Positions 9,087 to 18,900 of a DNA stretch of 64,000 bases are shown piece after piece (within the stretch, counting starts at the first letter, position 1; each line of letters opens with the position of its first letter). The translations under genes and the position numbers were made by a program. The DNA is from Chryseobacterium sp. G0201 (lineage in GTDB: Bacteria; Bacteroidota; Bacteroidia; Flavobacteriales; Weeksellaceae): the NCBI RefSeq assembly GCF_003815655.1, contig NZ_CP033917.1, positions 3,720,001 through 3,784,000 on the forward strand. Direction: 5' to 3'. The notes under the pieces were generated by a model. That model did not search any database. It saw only the letters and a program-made list of their open reading frames with translations, and was not told the origin of the DNA.

Positions 9087-12000
9087 TCAGAATTTTAGTG
9101 TGACATTGAACGAATAGGTTTTGACAAAAGGAAGATAAATTCCTTCGGATTCTGGTGATAGTCCTTTATAGTGGGTTATGGTAAACAGATTTTGGCCTTG
9201 AAGTGTCAATATCATGGATAACTCCTTAATAGGGACTGTATAGGATAACTGTACGTTGTTAAGCCTTATAAACGAAGCATCAACAATAACCGCATCGCTG
9301 CTTTGATAGAGGCTTTGTGCTTTAACAGCATTAGAGTTTAGACCAGTAGTCGGCAATTGGTAGCTGCCAGTGGTATGCTCAGGAGTCCAGTAATCCAGCA
9401 TATAGGTTGGTATGTTTCTCATCGATCCAATTGCGGGCAATGAGTAATCAAGACTGTAGAGATTTTGTTTTGCAAACTGTAAAAGGAACCCTAAGGATAT
9501 TTTTTTGTAGGAAAACTGTCCGGTAAGTCCACCATAAAGTCTGGTGCCATATTTTACTGTTTTTGTACGGTCGTTGATGTCAATTTTTCCATCGCCGTTA
9601 AGATCGGTAAATTCGTAGATACCTGTGGTTGGATTTATGCCTTTAAACTCGTAAACTTTCTTAATATTCATGGATTCTCCCACGATATATGAATTTGCAT
9701 AAGAAGTAGATGCGATATTATCGAAAGCGAGTAATTTACTTCTTGGTATACTAATGTTTAACGAGGTACTCCATTTAAAAGGTGTTTTTTGAATAGGTGA
9801 AAAACCAAGATCGAATTCGAACCCTGAATTTTGCACTGTCGCTGGAAAATTACTTAGTATTGTAGGGAATCCTGTGGTAGCTGGCAAAGGAAATCCCACC
9901 AATTGGTTAGAGGAGCGGTTTTGGTACCATGATGCTGTAAGAGATATTCTATCTTGAAGCAAGCCCAATTCTAATGCAGTTTCTAATTTTTTTGTTTTCT
10001 CCCAGCTGAAATTCGGATTGTATAAACGGGAGGGGTAGAGTCCTGTATTCCCGTCATAGAGCGTAGATGAAATGGTATAGGTATTTAGGAATTGGTAGTC
10101 TCCAATAAGATCACTACCAGCAACCCCATAACTTCCTCTGATTTTGCCAAAACTTACTACTTTATTATCTTTTAAAAATTGTTCTTTTGAAAATATCCAG
10201 GCAGCTCCAACAGCACCAAAATTTGCAAAACGGTTGTTGGAACCAAATCTGCTTGAGCCGTCCCTTCTAGCCGTTAAATTAACGAAGTACTTGTCAAGGA
10301 AGCCATAGTTGAACCTTCCAAAAACTGCCATATATCGATAACCTGTTTCGGTGTCCTCATTCACTTTTTGAACTTTTGCATTTGAAAGATTATATATCAG
10401 CTCATTGGAGGTGAAATCACTGCCTTGTATGCGAAACAATTCTTCGTTCTTTGATTCAAATGTTGTACCCAGCAAAGCATTAAACTGGTGTTTTTCCGAT
10501 TTTTTTGTCCAATGAAGCTGGGGTTCTAAAATCCAGCTGTATTTATTTACATCTCCGAAATAGATGACCGAATTTCGGCTTGTTCTGCCAAGGCTCGGAT
10601 TGGAAGCTGTGGAGGGATTTGTTCGCACTTCCTTTTGGTTAGTATTGGTGTATCCGCCGTTCAGTTTGAAGGTAAAATCTTTTGATATTTTGTATTCTGA
10701 GGTTAACTGAAGGTATAGGGTATATATCTTAGCTTTATATTCATTGTTCAGCTTGGCGACTGGGTTGGCGAAAGTATTGTTTGCCCAGTTAAGCGTACCA
10801 TCTGGCAGGTAAATGGCGGGAGCGTTTGGCGTGAGAAAGATTTGATTAGTAAGATCAGATTCAAAGAGGTTATTTCTTTGAAAAGAATACAAAATTGTTG
10901 GACTGATCTTAAATTTTTTGTCTTTCGACTGATGGGTAGCGCTGAAATCAATACCCATCTTTTGATATCGGAAACCATTTCCATAAGCGGTAGATTGTTC
11001 GAGATGGTTCACGTTCATAAAAAAACGAGTAAGGTCATTACCACCGCTGACAGAAAATTGCGCTTGTTGGCTTAGAAACGTTTTTCCTATAAATTGTTTG
11101 TACCAATCTGTATAACGGTTTTGGTCCCATGTTCCGTTTAGGTCAAAGGCATTGACCGGATAATTCGTAATACCATCATTTTTATATGCATCTTTTCGCA
11201 TCTGCAGATATTGTTCGGTATTGGCCAGTTCTAAAAAACGGCTTGCTTTACTGACAGAAGTATTCAGGTCAAGAATATAGGAAGTACCCTGACCTTTTCC
11301 CTTTTTTGTGGTTACCAATACTACTCCGTTTGCTCCTCTGGAACCGTATATGGCTGTCGCATCTGCATCTTTCAATACTTCAATACTTTCGATGTCGTTC
11401 AGGTTTAAGGCATTGAGTGGGCTTGCTTCGCCTTTTGTGATAATTCCGTTTGATAAAGCGCCTATGGCATTGGATTGGCTGTTGGTGGGCACACCATCGA
11501 TAACAATCAGTGGAAAACTCCCATCATAGCGTAAGCTGTTTTTACCCCTGATCTGAACATCAAAGCCACCACCTGGCACTCCGCTGTTTTGGGTTATGTT
11601 GACACCAGACATTCTTCCCTGTAAGGTAGAAAGGACATTGTTTACAGGCTGGTTCTCTATTTCTTTTGCTGTCACCTTAGCAATACTTCCGGTGCGTTCT
11701 TTATCCTTTACAGCATAATAACCCGCATTCAGTGTAATTTCCTCGATTTTGGTTTCCCTAATAGAAAACGCTATGGTATCTTTACTTTTTTGCTGTATAG
11801 CCAACTGGGGAGTACTTTCCTCAATATCTGAAACAGCAGATACTTTCTTGATTTTCTGCCGGATTATAATGGTATTATTAAAGATAAGTCCCTCAAAAGG
11901 TAAGCCTTTTAGTATTTTATTAACGCAATCTACTAGGCTTTCATTGCTGCATTTTACTCCCTGAATCTTATACTTTTCTAGCTCATCAGTAGAATAAGCA

Positions 12001-12164
12001 TATGATTTGATCTTATTTTCAACCAGAAAGCTTTCAATTGCTTCCGCGGCTGAAATTTTTCCAGCCAAATAATTGACCTTCATTTTAGAAAGGTCTTGTT
12101 GCTGTCCTCTGAATAGACTTATCCCCAATATTAGGAATAGGACAGCCGTGCAAATATTTTTCAT
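9087..12164 (-). CDS. SusC/RagA family TonB-linked outer-membrane transporter with STN domain
   Basis: 1025 aa. After the signal peptide comes an STN domain (~residues 30-110; KISAAEAIESFLVENKIKSY ... LPFEGLIFNNTIIIRQ), which in such proteins signals to the inner-membrane FecR. The plug begins at ~165 (VNNVLSTLQGRMSGVNITQN, IRGKNSLRYDGSFPLIVIDG, IESIEVLKDADATAIYGSRG) and is followed by a 22-strand-type barrel ending SFNVTLKF. The carboxypeptidase-regulatory-like domain that usually precedes the plug in SusC proteins seems to be missing: only ~45 residues separate STN and plug. It sits between the SusD gene and the FecR gene, so this is a transducing transporter of a sigma/anti-sigma system. 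Confidence 0.93.
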   Translation of the reverse strand: MKNICTAVLFLILGISLFRGQQQDLSKMKVNYLAGKISAAEAIESFLVENKIKSYAYSTDELEKYKIQGVKCSNESLVDCVNKILKGLPFEGLIFNNTIIIRQKIKKVSAVSDIEESTPQLAIQQKSKDTIAFSIRETKIEEITLNAGYYAVKDKERTGSIAKVTAKEIENQPVNNVLSTLQGRMSGVNITQNSGVPGGGFDVQIRGKNSLRYDGSFPLIVIDGVPTNSQSNAIGALSNGIITKGEASPLNALNLNDIESIEVLKDADATAIYGSRGANGVVLVTTKKGKGQGTSYILDLNTSVSKASRFLELANTEQYLQMRKDAYKNDGITNYPVNAFDLNGTWDQNRYTDWYKQFIGKTFLSQQAQFSVSGGNDLTRFFMNVNHLEQSTAYGNGFRYQKMGIDFSATHQSKDKKFKISPTILYSFQRNNLFESDLTNQIFLTPNAPAIYLPDGTLNWANNTFANPVAKLNNEYKAKIYTLYLQLTSEYKISKDFTFKLNGGYTNTNQKEVRTNPSTASNPSLGRTSRNSVIYFGDVNKYSWILEPQLHWTKKSEKHQFNALLGTTFESKNEELFRIQGSDFTSNELIYNLSNAKVQKVNEDTETGYRYMAVFGRFNYGFLDKYFVNLTARRDGSSRFGSNNRFANFGAVGAAWIFSKEQFLKDNKVVSFGKIRGSYGVAGSDLIGDYQFLNTYTISSTLYDGNTGLYPSRLYNPNFSWEKTKKLETALELGLLQDRISLTASWYQNRSSNQLVGFPLPATTGFPTILSNFPATVQNSGFEFDLGFSPIQKTPFKWSTSLNISIPRSKLLAFDNIASTSYANSYIVGESMNIKKVYEFKGINPTTGIYEFTDLNGDGKIDINDRTKTVKYGTRLYGGLTGQFSYKKISLGFLLQFAKQNLYSLDYSLPAIGSMRNIPTYMLDYWTPEHTTGSYQLPTTGLNSNAVKAQSLYQSSDAVIVDASFIRLNNVQLSYTVPIKELSMILTLQGQNLFTITHYKGLSPESEGIYLPFVKTYSFNVTLKF

Positions 12165-12225
12165 ATTTTTGCATTGTATTAAAATTAGTAACTCAGTGAA
12201 GATTTTGTTTATTAGTTTGGTACGT

Positions 12226-12249
12226 GACCGGCGGTGGGACCCGTCGGTC
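12226..12249 (+). promoter_or_regulatory. GC-rich hairpin in the fecR-susC gap
   Basis: Stem gaccggcgg / ccgtcggtc (9 pairs, one G-U when read on the plus strand) with loop tgggac, followed by ttttt on the plus strand. Nearby genes run on the minus strand, where the stem has one A-C mismatch and no T tract follows. It may be an mRNA-processing or attenuation hairpin ahead of susC. A hairpin occupies the same gap in the second sigma/FecR/SusC locus (36894-36924). Confidence 0.4.
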
Positions 12250-12312
12250 TTTTTGTACTTCGCTTACAACTATCTATCAGGTATCATGGCTGGTGTCATC
12301 AAGCACCATAGC

Positions 12313-13203
12313 CTATTTTTCCAGTTCAAAAATTGAATCATTTTTTTGTTTTATATTTAAATTAAGCTGTATTGCAAGTGATTGTATAAGTGCTTCAGCA
12401 GTAGCATTAGGAAGGCTTAAGGTGATTTTAGCATTTTCCAGATCTTCGGGATAGTGTAGTGTTATCCCATAGGTTTTTTCTATAACCTTTACCACATCAC
12501 TGATAGGGCATTTATCGAATGTAAAGGCTGCGGATTTATCTTTTATGGGTGCAGACTTCTTGTCCACTGTTTGGGTAACAGAAGCGACTTGGGGAATCCC
12601 CAAATTGCTGAATGTTTGTTGAGGTTTCAATACGATAGGTTCTTTGGAACGCCCTTGTTGGTAGACCATTACTTTTCCCTCATACAGATCAACATTGAAA
12701 GTCTTGCCATCTTGCGTCACCTTAAAAACAGTTCCGAGTACTTTTGTTTCATATCCTTTTCCATGAACAATAAATGGATGTTCCTTTGATTTTTCCACAT
12801 GAAATACTGCATTACCTTCCAGGAAAACATCTCTGGTATCAGCAGGAAATGATTTGTCAACAGTCAGTTTACCGCCTTGTGCAAGGATTACAACAGAGCC
12901 ATCAGCAAGTTTAATTTCAGAATTTTGTAGTTTGGCCAAATAAACATCAGGTTTGAAAGTGGCGTTGTAACCAATTAAACCAGCAATAGCCAACATAATT
13001 GTTGCAGCAACAGTACTGTAGATTCTTAATCTCCTCAGTTTCTTTTTTCGTTCGTACGTATCTATTTTACGATACAAATTTTCAAAGAAATGGTTCTCTT
13101 TTTCAGGCGTAAGCGATTTAACAGGGTTATTGAGAATATCTTCCCAAATCTCTCTGTCTTCTTTATTGTCAAAATGGGGCAATTGGTTGTCTTTCTCTTC
13201 CAT
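12313..13203 (-). CDS. FecR family anti-sigma factor
   Basis: 296 aa. A cytoplasmic N-terminal domain (~1-75; EDREIWEDILNNPVKSLTPE) binds the sigma factor, one transmembrane helix follows (~82-102, IYSTVAATIMLAIAGLIGY), then the periplasmic FecR domain (DGSVVILAQGGKLTVDKSFP, VFLEGNAVFHVEKSKEHPFI, VLGTVFKV). A C-terminal secretin/TonB short-N-like segment (DVVKVIEKTYGITLHYPEDL) contacts the STN domain of the transporter. It lies between the ECF sigma and SusC genes, the standard order for a transport-coupled signalling cascade. Confidence 0.92.
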   Translation of the reverse strand: MEEKDNQLPHFDNKEDREIWEDILNNPVKSLTPEKENHFFENLYRKIDTYERKKKLRRLRIYSTVAATIMLAIAGLIGYNATFKPDVYLAKLQNSEIKLADGSVVILAQGGKLTVDKSFPADTRDVFLEGNAVFHVEKSKEHPFIVHGKGYETKVLGTVFKVTQDGKTFNVDLYEGKVMVYQQGRSKEPIVLKPQQTFSNLGIPQVASVTQTVDKKSAPIKDKSAAFTFDKCPISDVVKVIEKTYGITLHYPEDLENAKITLSLPNATAEALIQSLAIQLNLNIKQKNDSIFELEK

Positions 13204-13293
13204 AATATCAGGGCTATATTATATACTCTGAAGAAATAGGAAAAAGGATAGTGATTTTTAGTAAAGATTAACTCTTTTTAAGACTATTTAACT

Positions 13294-13821
13294 TTAATTA
13301 ACGGTTTTGTGGCGGTTTTTGAGAAAGGACATTGCTTCTAAGATGTGATATTTAACTGTGCTTTTTGGAATATCTAATTCAAGGGCAATCTTTTCCTGAG
13401 TAATGCCTTCGAGTTTATGCATTTTAAATATTTTCCTGCGTAATGGAGGGATTATAAGCACAATGCTTTGTTCAAGTTCGGTCAGCAAGCGGTCTTTATT
13501 TTTGGCTGAGTTTAGCTCATCAAATGAAGTATCTGCCAGATTGGAAGAAATATTTTCACGGGGAGGCTGTTTTTTGGAAGCTCTGTAATATTCAGCTATC
13601 TTATCCTTACATGTGGTAAAGATAATGTTTGCAGTATTTGTACTGCCCAAGCTTTTCTTGTATATCCAGAGGTGCATAAAGACATTTTGCAACACATCGA
13701 GTGCATCTTCTTCATTCTGTATCTTTTTAGAAATAAAAGAAAATACCTGATGGTTGTATTGGTGAACAAGGTTTTCATAGGAACCTTTTTCCGTGTTGAT
13801 ATGTCGGCGAGACAATTTCAC
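13294..13821 (-). CDS. ECF-type RNA polymerase sigma-70 factor
   Basis: 175 aa. Region 2 is visible at ~15-80 (YENLVHQYNHQVFSFISKKI, EEDALDVLQNVFMHLW, then IIFTTCKDKIAEYYR) and region 4 at ~115-170 (LRRKIFKMHKLEGITQEKIA, LDIPKSTVKYHI). It is the likely partner of the FecR gene 90 bases downstream and would switch on the SusC/SusD/S9 operon when the transporter is loaded. Region 2 replaces the usual N-terminal IA motif of the family with a shorter version, but the protein is complete. Confidence 0.9.
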   Translation of the reverse strand: MKLSRRHINTEKGSYENLVHQYNHQVFSFISKKIQNEEDALDVLQNVFMHLWIYKKSLGSTNTANIIFTTCKDKIAEYYRASKKQPPRENISSNLADTSFDELNSAKNKDRLLTELEQSIVLIIPPLRRKIFKMHKLEGITQEKIALELDIPKSTVKYHILEAMSFLKNRHKTVN

Positions 13822-13901
13822 ATGGTCGTTTTTAGTTATTACAAATTTATATTTTTTTTAAATACGAAATTAAGTCTGTGCTTCCCATAGTTGGGATGGA
13901 C

Positions 13902-14666
13902 TTATGGTTTTAAATGTTTTTCAATTCTGTTTAGATCCTGTTTAATGGAAAGGAACATTTCTTTGGTACTGTTGTCTGTAAAATCTAAAATATCATAATC
14001 TTTGAGCAGGCTATACTGATATTCCCAAACTTGAAGAAGGTCGTAGGCAGAAATTTCATAGGGTTCAAAATAGGTGTTATCTGATTTAACCCAGATAGAA
14101 TTTTCTTCAATACTGGTCAGTTTCTTATAAACAAAACCACCTCGTGTTATAAGCAGGTAGTTTTTCCCTACTTTCATTTCACTAATTTGTTCAACATACT
14201 TACCAATGATATAGGTGCCATCCTTGAAGGGGGGCATGGAATCACCTTCGGCGGGGAATCCCCGATATATGCCATTGCGCAGGAATGGGAGAGAAATGTG
14301 TTGGAGTCCGCCTATATATTCTGGATCACTAAATCCATTAACATAGCCCATCTGCGCCTTATAAGGCACTATTTGTATTTTATTTTCCCCTGTACTGTCC
14401 ACGGTAATGGGTAGTAAGATCCGGTTGTCAGAAAGTTTCATCAAACTTTCTAAGGGATATTTTCTTAATTCCAATGTTAGCAAAAGATCTATACTTACTT
14501 TAAAATACCTGGATATTCTGACCAATGTATCATTTGGTGGCTGTGCATGAGCACTTTCATATTTCTCATAAGCACCTCGTGAGATCAAAAGTGCATCTGC
14601 AACTTTCTGTTGAGAAAGTTTAGTCTGCGCCCTGAGATATCTTAAGTTTTCTGATAAAATTGACAT
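13902..14666 (-). CDS. XRE/S24-type repressor (LexA-like regulator of the repair cassette)
   Basis: 254 aa from the ATG at 14666. I preferred this over the codon 21 bases upstream because MSILSENLRYLRAQTKLSQQ is the normal start of the XRE fold. Residues 1-65 are the helix-turn-helix (KVADALLISRGAYEKYE). A linker YKAQMGYVNGFSDPEYI contains the place where related repressors are cut, and the C-terminal S24 domain has the nucleophile in EGDSMPPFKDG and the general-base lysine in GGFVYKKLTS. Such proteins self-cleave or release DNA on damage. It is divergent from dinB with a 19-bp palindrome between them, so it probably represses itself and dinB-dnaE. Confidence 0.85.
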   Translation of the reverse strand: MSILSENLRYLRAQTKLSQQKVADALLISRGAYEKYESAHAQPPNDTLVRISRYFKVSIDLLLTLELRKYPLESLMKLSDNRILLPITVDSTGENKIQIVPYKAQMGYVNGFSDPEYIGGLQHISLPFLRNGIYRGFPAEGDSMPPFKDGTYIIGKYVEQISEMKVGKNYLLITRGGFVYKKLTSIEENSIWVKSDNTYFEPYEISAYDLLQVWEYQYSLLKDYDILDFTDNSTKEMFLSIKQDLNRIEKHLKP

Positions 14667-14699
14667 TGCGATAAATATGAGCAACAAAGTTAAATCTTT

Positions 14700-14718
14700 T
14701 TGCTAAATATATTAGCAA
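14700..14718. promoter_or_regulatory. Palindromic operator between the XRE/S24 repressor and dinB
   Basis: The 7-base arms ttgctaa and ttagcaa are separated by atata, an exact dyad. The site is 34 bases from the repressor start and 26 bases from the dinB start, where a dimeric repressor would block both promoters. The binding protein is inferred from position. Confidence 0.65.
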
Positions 14719-14743
14719 TTTTGTTGAGTAAAAATGAAGTGAG

Positions 14744-15901
14744 ATGGAAAGAGCAATAGTACATATGGATTTGGACACGTTTTTTGTGTCCTGTGAACGA
14801 AAGAATAATTCGGAACTAATTGGTAAGCCTATCATTATTGGCGGGGGAGAGCGGGGCGTCGTTGCATCCTGTTCTTACGAAAGCCGTTATTTTGGGGTAC
14901 GGTCTGCTATGCCGATAAAAATGGCTTTGAAACTTTGTCCAGAAGCCAAAGTGATGAAAGGGGATATGGATCTATATTCTAAAATGTCCCACGAAGTCAC
15001 TGAAATTATCGGGGAAAAAGTGCCGTTAATGGAAAAGGCAAGTATAGATGAGTTTTACCTCGACTTGTCGGGAATGGATAAGTTTTTTGGATGTTATCAG
15101 TGGACACAGGAAATTGCATCATCGGTAACCAAAGAGACAGGGCTTCCGATCAGTTTTGCCCTTTCCAATAATAAAACGGTTTCAAAAATCGGGACTGGGG
15201 AAGCTAAGCCAGATGGTCATATGGAAATAAAGGAAGCCATGATCAGACCTTTTTTAAATCCATTATCCGTGCGGAAAATTCCAATGGTCGGTGCGGAAAC
15301 CTATAAATTGCTTTCCCGTATTGGAATCAGGACCATCCGAACCCTTTCGGAAATGCCAACGGATGTACTTCAAAAAATACTGGGAAAGAACGGACTGGAA
15401 CTTTGGAAAAAAGCAAATGGAATTGACGACACCCCGATTATCCCATATTCGGAGAGAAAATCTATCTCATCGGAACATACCTTTTCTCAAGACTCGATTG
15501 ACATTATAAAAATCAAGTCCTTGATAACAGGAATGGCAGAGCAACTGGCCAATCAGCTGCGTGCGGAAAAATGGCTGACCTCAACCATTGTAGTTAAAAT
15601 CCGTTATTCCAATTTTGATACTGAGACCAAACAATGCCGTGTAAGTTACACCTCGGCAGATCACACCATTTGTAAATATGCCCTAGAACTTTTCGAAAAG
15701 ATTTATAGCCGCAGAATGCGTATTCGGTTGATTGGGTTAAAACTGACTGGCTTGGTGCATGGCGAATACCAAATGAATCTTTTTGAGGACACACAAGAGA
15801 TGATGAGCCTTTATCAGTCAATGGACAACATTAAAAATCGGTTTGGGAAAAACGCAGTGGGTCGTGCCTCTGGGTTTGATTTTCAAAGCGCTGTTAAATA
15901 A
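14744..15901 (+). CDS. dinB: Y-family DNA polymerase IV (translesion)
   Basis: 385 aa, full length for the family. Catalytic acidic residues are intact: VHMDLDTFFVSCERK at the start and KASIDEFYLDLSG at ~105. The thumb and little-finger domains follow (KIGTGEAKPDGHMEI, VRKIPMVGAETYKLLSRIGI). It synthesises past lesions without proofreading. Unlike ImuB of the proteobacterial mutasome, this copy keeps all active-site residues. It is followed after 8 bases by the dnaE2-like gene and controlled by the divergent XRE/S24 protein, so it is the first gene of a damage-inducible mutagenesis cassette. It does not end in an obvious beta-clamp motif that I can point to with certainty. Confidence 0.92.
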   Translation: MERAIVHMDLDTFFVSCERKNNSELIGKPIIIGGGERGVVASCSYESRYFGVRSAMPIKMALKLCPEAKVMKGDMDLYSKMSHEVTEIIGEKVPLMEKASIDEFYLDLSGMDKFFGCYQWTQEIASSVTKETGLPISFALSNNKTVSKIGTGEAKPDGHMEIKEAMIRPFLNPLSVRKIPMVGAETYKLLSRIGIRTIRTLSEMPTDVLQKILGKNGLELWKKANGIDDTPIIPYSERKSISSEHTFSQDSIDIIKIKSLITGMAEQLANQLRAEKWLTSTIVVKIRYSNFDTETKQCRVSYTSADHTICKYALELFEKIYSRRMRIRLIGLKLTGLVHGEYQMNLFEDTQEMMSLYQSMDNIKNRFGKNAVGRASGFDFQSAVK

Positions 15902-15909
15902 TCATTGTT

Positions 15910-18900
15910 ATGTATCTTAATTGCCATACTTACCACAGCCTGCGCTACGGAACAATTTCTGTAGAAGCCTTGGTACAGTCTGCTTCGGAATTGGGACTGG
16001 AAACAATATGCCTGACCGATATTAATACGGTCACAGCTATTTATGAGTTTTATAAATTGTGTAAGCAGGCAAATATAAAACCTGTTGTGGGCATGGAAAT
16101 CAGAGAGGATGATGAACTGCTGTATATTACGCTGGCCAAAAGTGCAGAAGGTATAGCGGAGATCAACCAGATGTTGACCTCTTTTAACTGTGATAATATT
16201 CCACTGCCAAAAACCAATCCTATTTTTAAAAATGTAATCACTATTTATCCGGTTGAAAATATACCCGAAATCTTTTCAGAGAACGAATACATTGGAATCC
16301 GGCCTGAGCAACTGAATCTTTTATACCGTGCGGAATGGAAAAGCCTCTTGCATAAAATGGTGGTTTTGCAGCCTGTTACCTTTCAAACGAAACAGGAATA
16401 TAACCTTCACCGTGTACTAAGGGGTATTGCTTTCAATACAATAGGAACAAAATTGGAATCTCACCAATACTGCAAAGAAGATGAGGTTTTAAAGCCGCTA
16501 AATGAACTCTTGAACCGCTACCAAGACTATCCACAGATTACTGAGAATACCAAAAATATTCTTGACGGGTGTAGTTTTGAATTTGCGTTTTCCACTCCAA
16601 GAAATAAAAAACACTATACCGGAAGCAAGGAAGAGGACCTGAAACTCATTACCCGGTTAGCTTATGAAGGGCTGGCAGAAAGATATGGGCTAAATGACGA
16701 TGTTGCCAACAGGCGCGTGGAGAAAGAATTGAAAGTTATAGATGAACTTAATTTTTGCGGTTATTTTCTGATTACCTGGGATATCGTACAATACAGCAAT
16801 TCAATGGGCTTTATGCACATTGGAAGGGGGAGTGGAGCCAATAGTATTATTAGTTATTGCCTGGGTATTACCAACATCTGTCCGATAGAACTTGATCTGT
16901 ATTTTGAACGGTTCCTGAACCTGAACCGGAAAACGCCACCCGATTTTGATATTGACTGGAGCTGGCAGGAACGTGATACTATTTTGGAATATATTTTCAA
17001 AAAATATGGCAAGAACCACGTGGCCTTTTGCGGAACAAATGTTGAGTTTAAATACAAATCTATTTTTAGAGAGGTTGGAAAAGTATTCGGTTTACCGAAA
17101 GAAGAATTGGATGTGCTGGCTACTCAGCCTGAAGCAAACCATGATAAAAATTCTGTGGTCAAGCAAGTTTATAAGTATGGAAAGATGATGGAGAAATTTC
17201 CTAATCAAAGGAGTATGCATGCCTGTGGGATACTGATATCAGAAGAGCCAATTACCAATTACTCCGCACTGGAGATGCCGCCAAAGGGTTTTCCTATTGT
17301 TCAGTTTGATATGCATGTTGCAGAGGATATAGGACTGGAGAAATTTGATATTTTATCGCAAAGGGGTATTGGTACGATCAATGATGCTGTGAAACTCATA
17401 AAAACAAATAAAGGGATTGATGTTGACATAAGAGATAACCACCTTTCCAAAGATGAAAAGGAGTGCAATAAATTTTTGAGCCAGGGTAAAACCATTGGCT
17501 GTTTTTATATCGAATCGCCCGCCATGCGTGGTCTGCTCCGACGATTGAAATGCGATAATTATAAAGTGCTGGTCGCGGCATCCTCAATCATCCGGCCTGG
17601 GGTTGCGCAGAGCGGAATGATGAAGGAGTATATTTTCCGGCACAACAATCCCGATCAGTTTGAATATTTCCATCCTGTGTTCGAACAGCAGTTAGGGGAT
17701 ACATACGGGATTATGGTGTACCAGGAAGATGTGATTAAGATTGCCTTGCATTACGGCGGACTACCGGCTGCAGATGGAGATGTTTTACGCAGGGCCATGA
17801 GTGGCAAGGGCAGGTCACTAGCCGCCCTACAAAAAGTAAAAGATCATTTTTTTGAATCTTGCAAGAAGCTTGGACATCCAGAAAATTTAAGTACAGAGGT
17901 TTATCGGCAGATTGAGTCTTTTGCGGGTTACTCTTTTTGTAAAGCACATTCTGCATCCTACGCGGTTGAGAGTTACCAGAGCCTTTACCTCAAAGTTTAC
18001 TACCCGATAGAATTTATGGTTGCAGCGATTAACAATGGAGGTGGGTTTTACCGCACAGAGGTTTATGTTCACGAAGCACGGATGTCGGGTGCTAATATCT
18101 TGACCCCTTGTGTCAATAAAAGTGACTGGGAAACAACACTGTACGGAAAGGATGTGTATTTAGGCTTTATGCACCTTCAAGCATTGGAAACTAAAACAGC
18201 TTTATTGATTACCGCTGAGCGAAATCAAAATGGTAGTTTTAAATCACTGGAAGACTTTATTAAACGGATTCCAATAGGGGTAGCTGCCATGCAAATCCTG
18301 ATATTTATTGGGGCTTTCCGATTTACAGGAAAGCAAAAAAATGAACTTCTGCTGGAAGCCAGAATGCTGCTAAACGATTTTAAGCCGGAAAGAAGGATGG
18401 CGGCATTGTTTGAGGAACCCGTAAAAGAATATCAGTTTCCTGAACTCAAAAGAGCAGTTTTCGAGGATGCCTTTGATGAAATTGAACTTTTGGATTTTCC
18501 TGTTTCCTGTAACCCTTTTGATCTGCTGGTCACAAAGTACAGGGGTTCGGTAATGGCCAACAATCTTGTACAATATCATAAGAAACAGATTAAGATGCTG
18601 GCGTACCTGATTTCACGTAAACACGTCCCTACCAAAAGGGGAACCATGTATTTCGGAACATGGATTGATGCAGAAGGCAATTATTTTGATACCGCCCATT
18701 TTCCCGATTGCCTCGAAAAATACCCGTTTAAGGGTGGGGGCTGTTATCTACTACTTGGAACCGTGGAAGTAGATTTTCATTTTCCAACCATTACCATTAT
18801 TAAAATGGAAAAAATGCCGTTTATTCCTGACCCGAGGTACGCTTATGATAGCGACAAACAATATGAAGCACATCAACGGATTAAGGAGAATGTAAGCATG

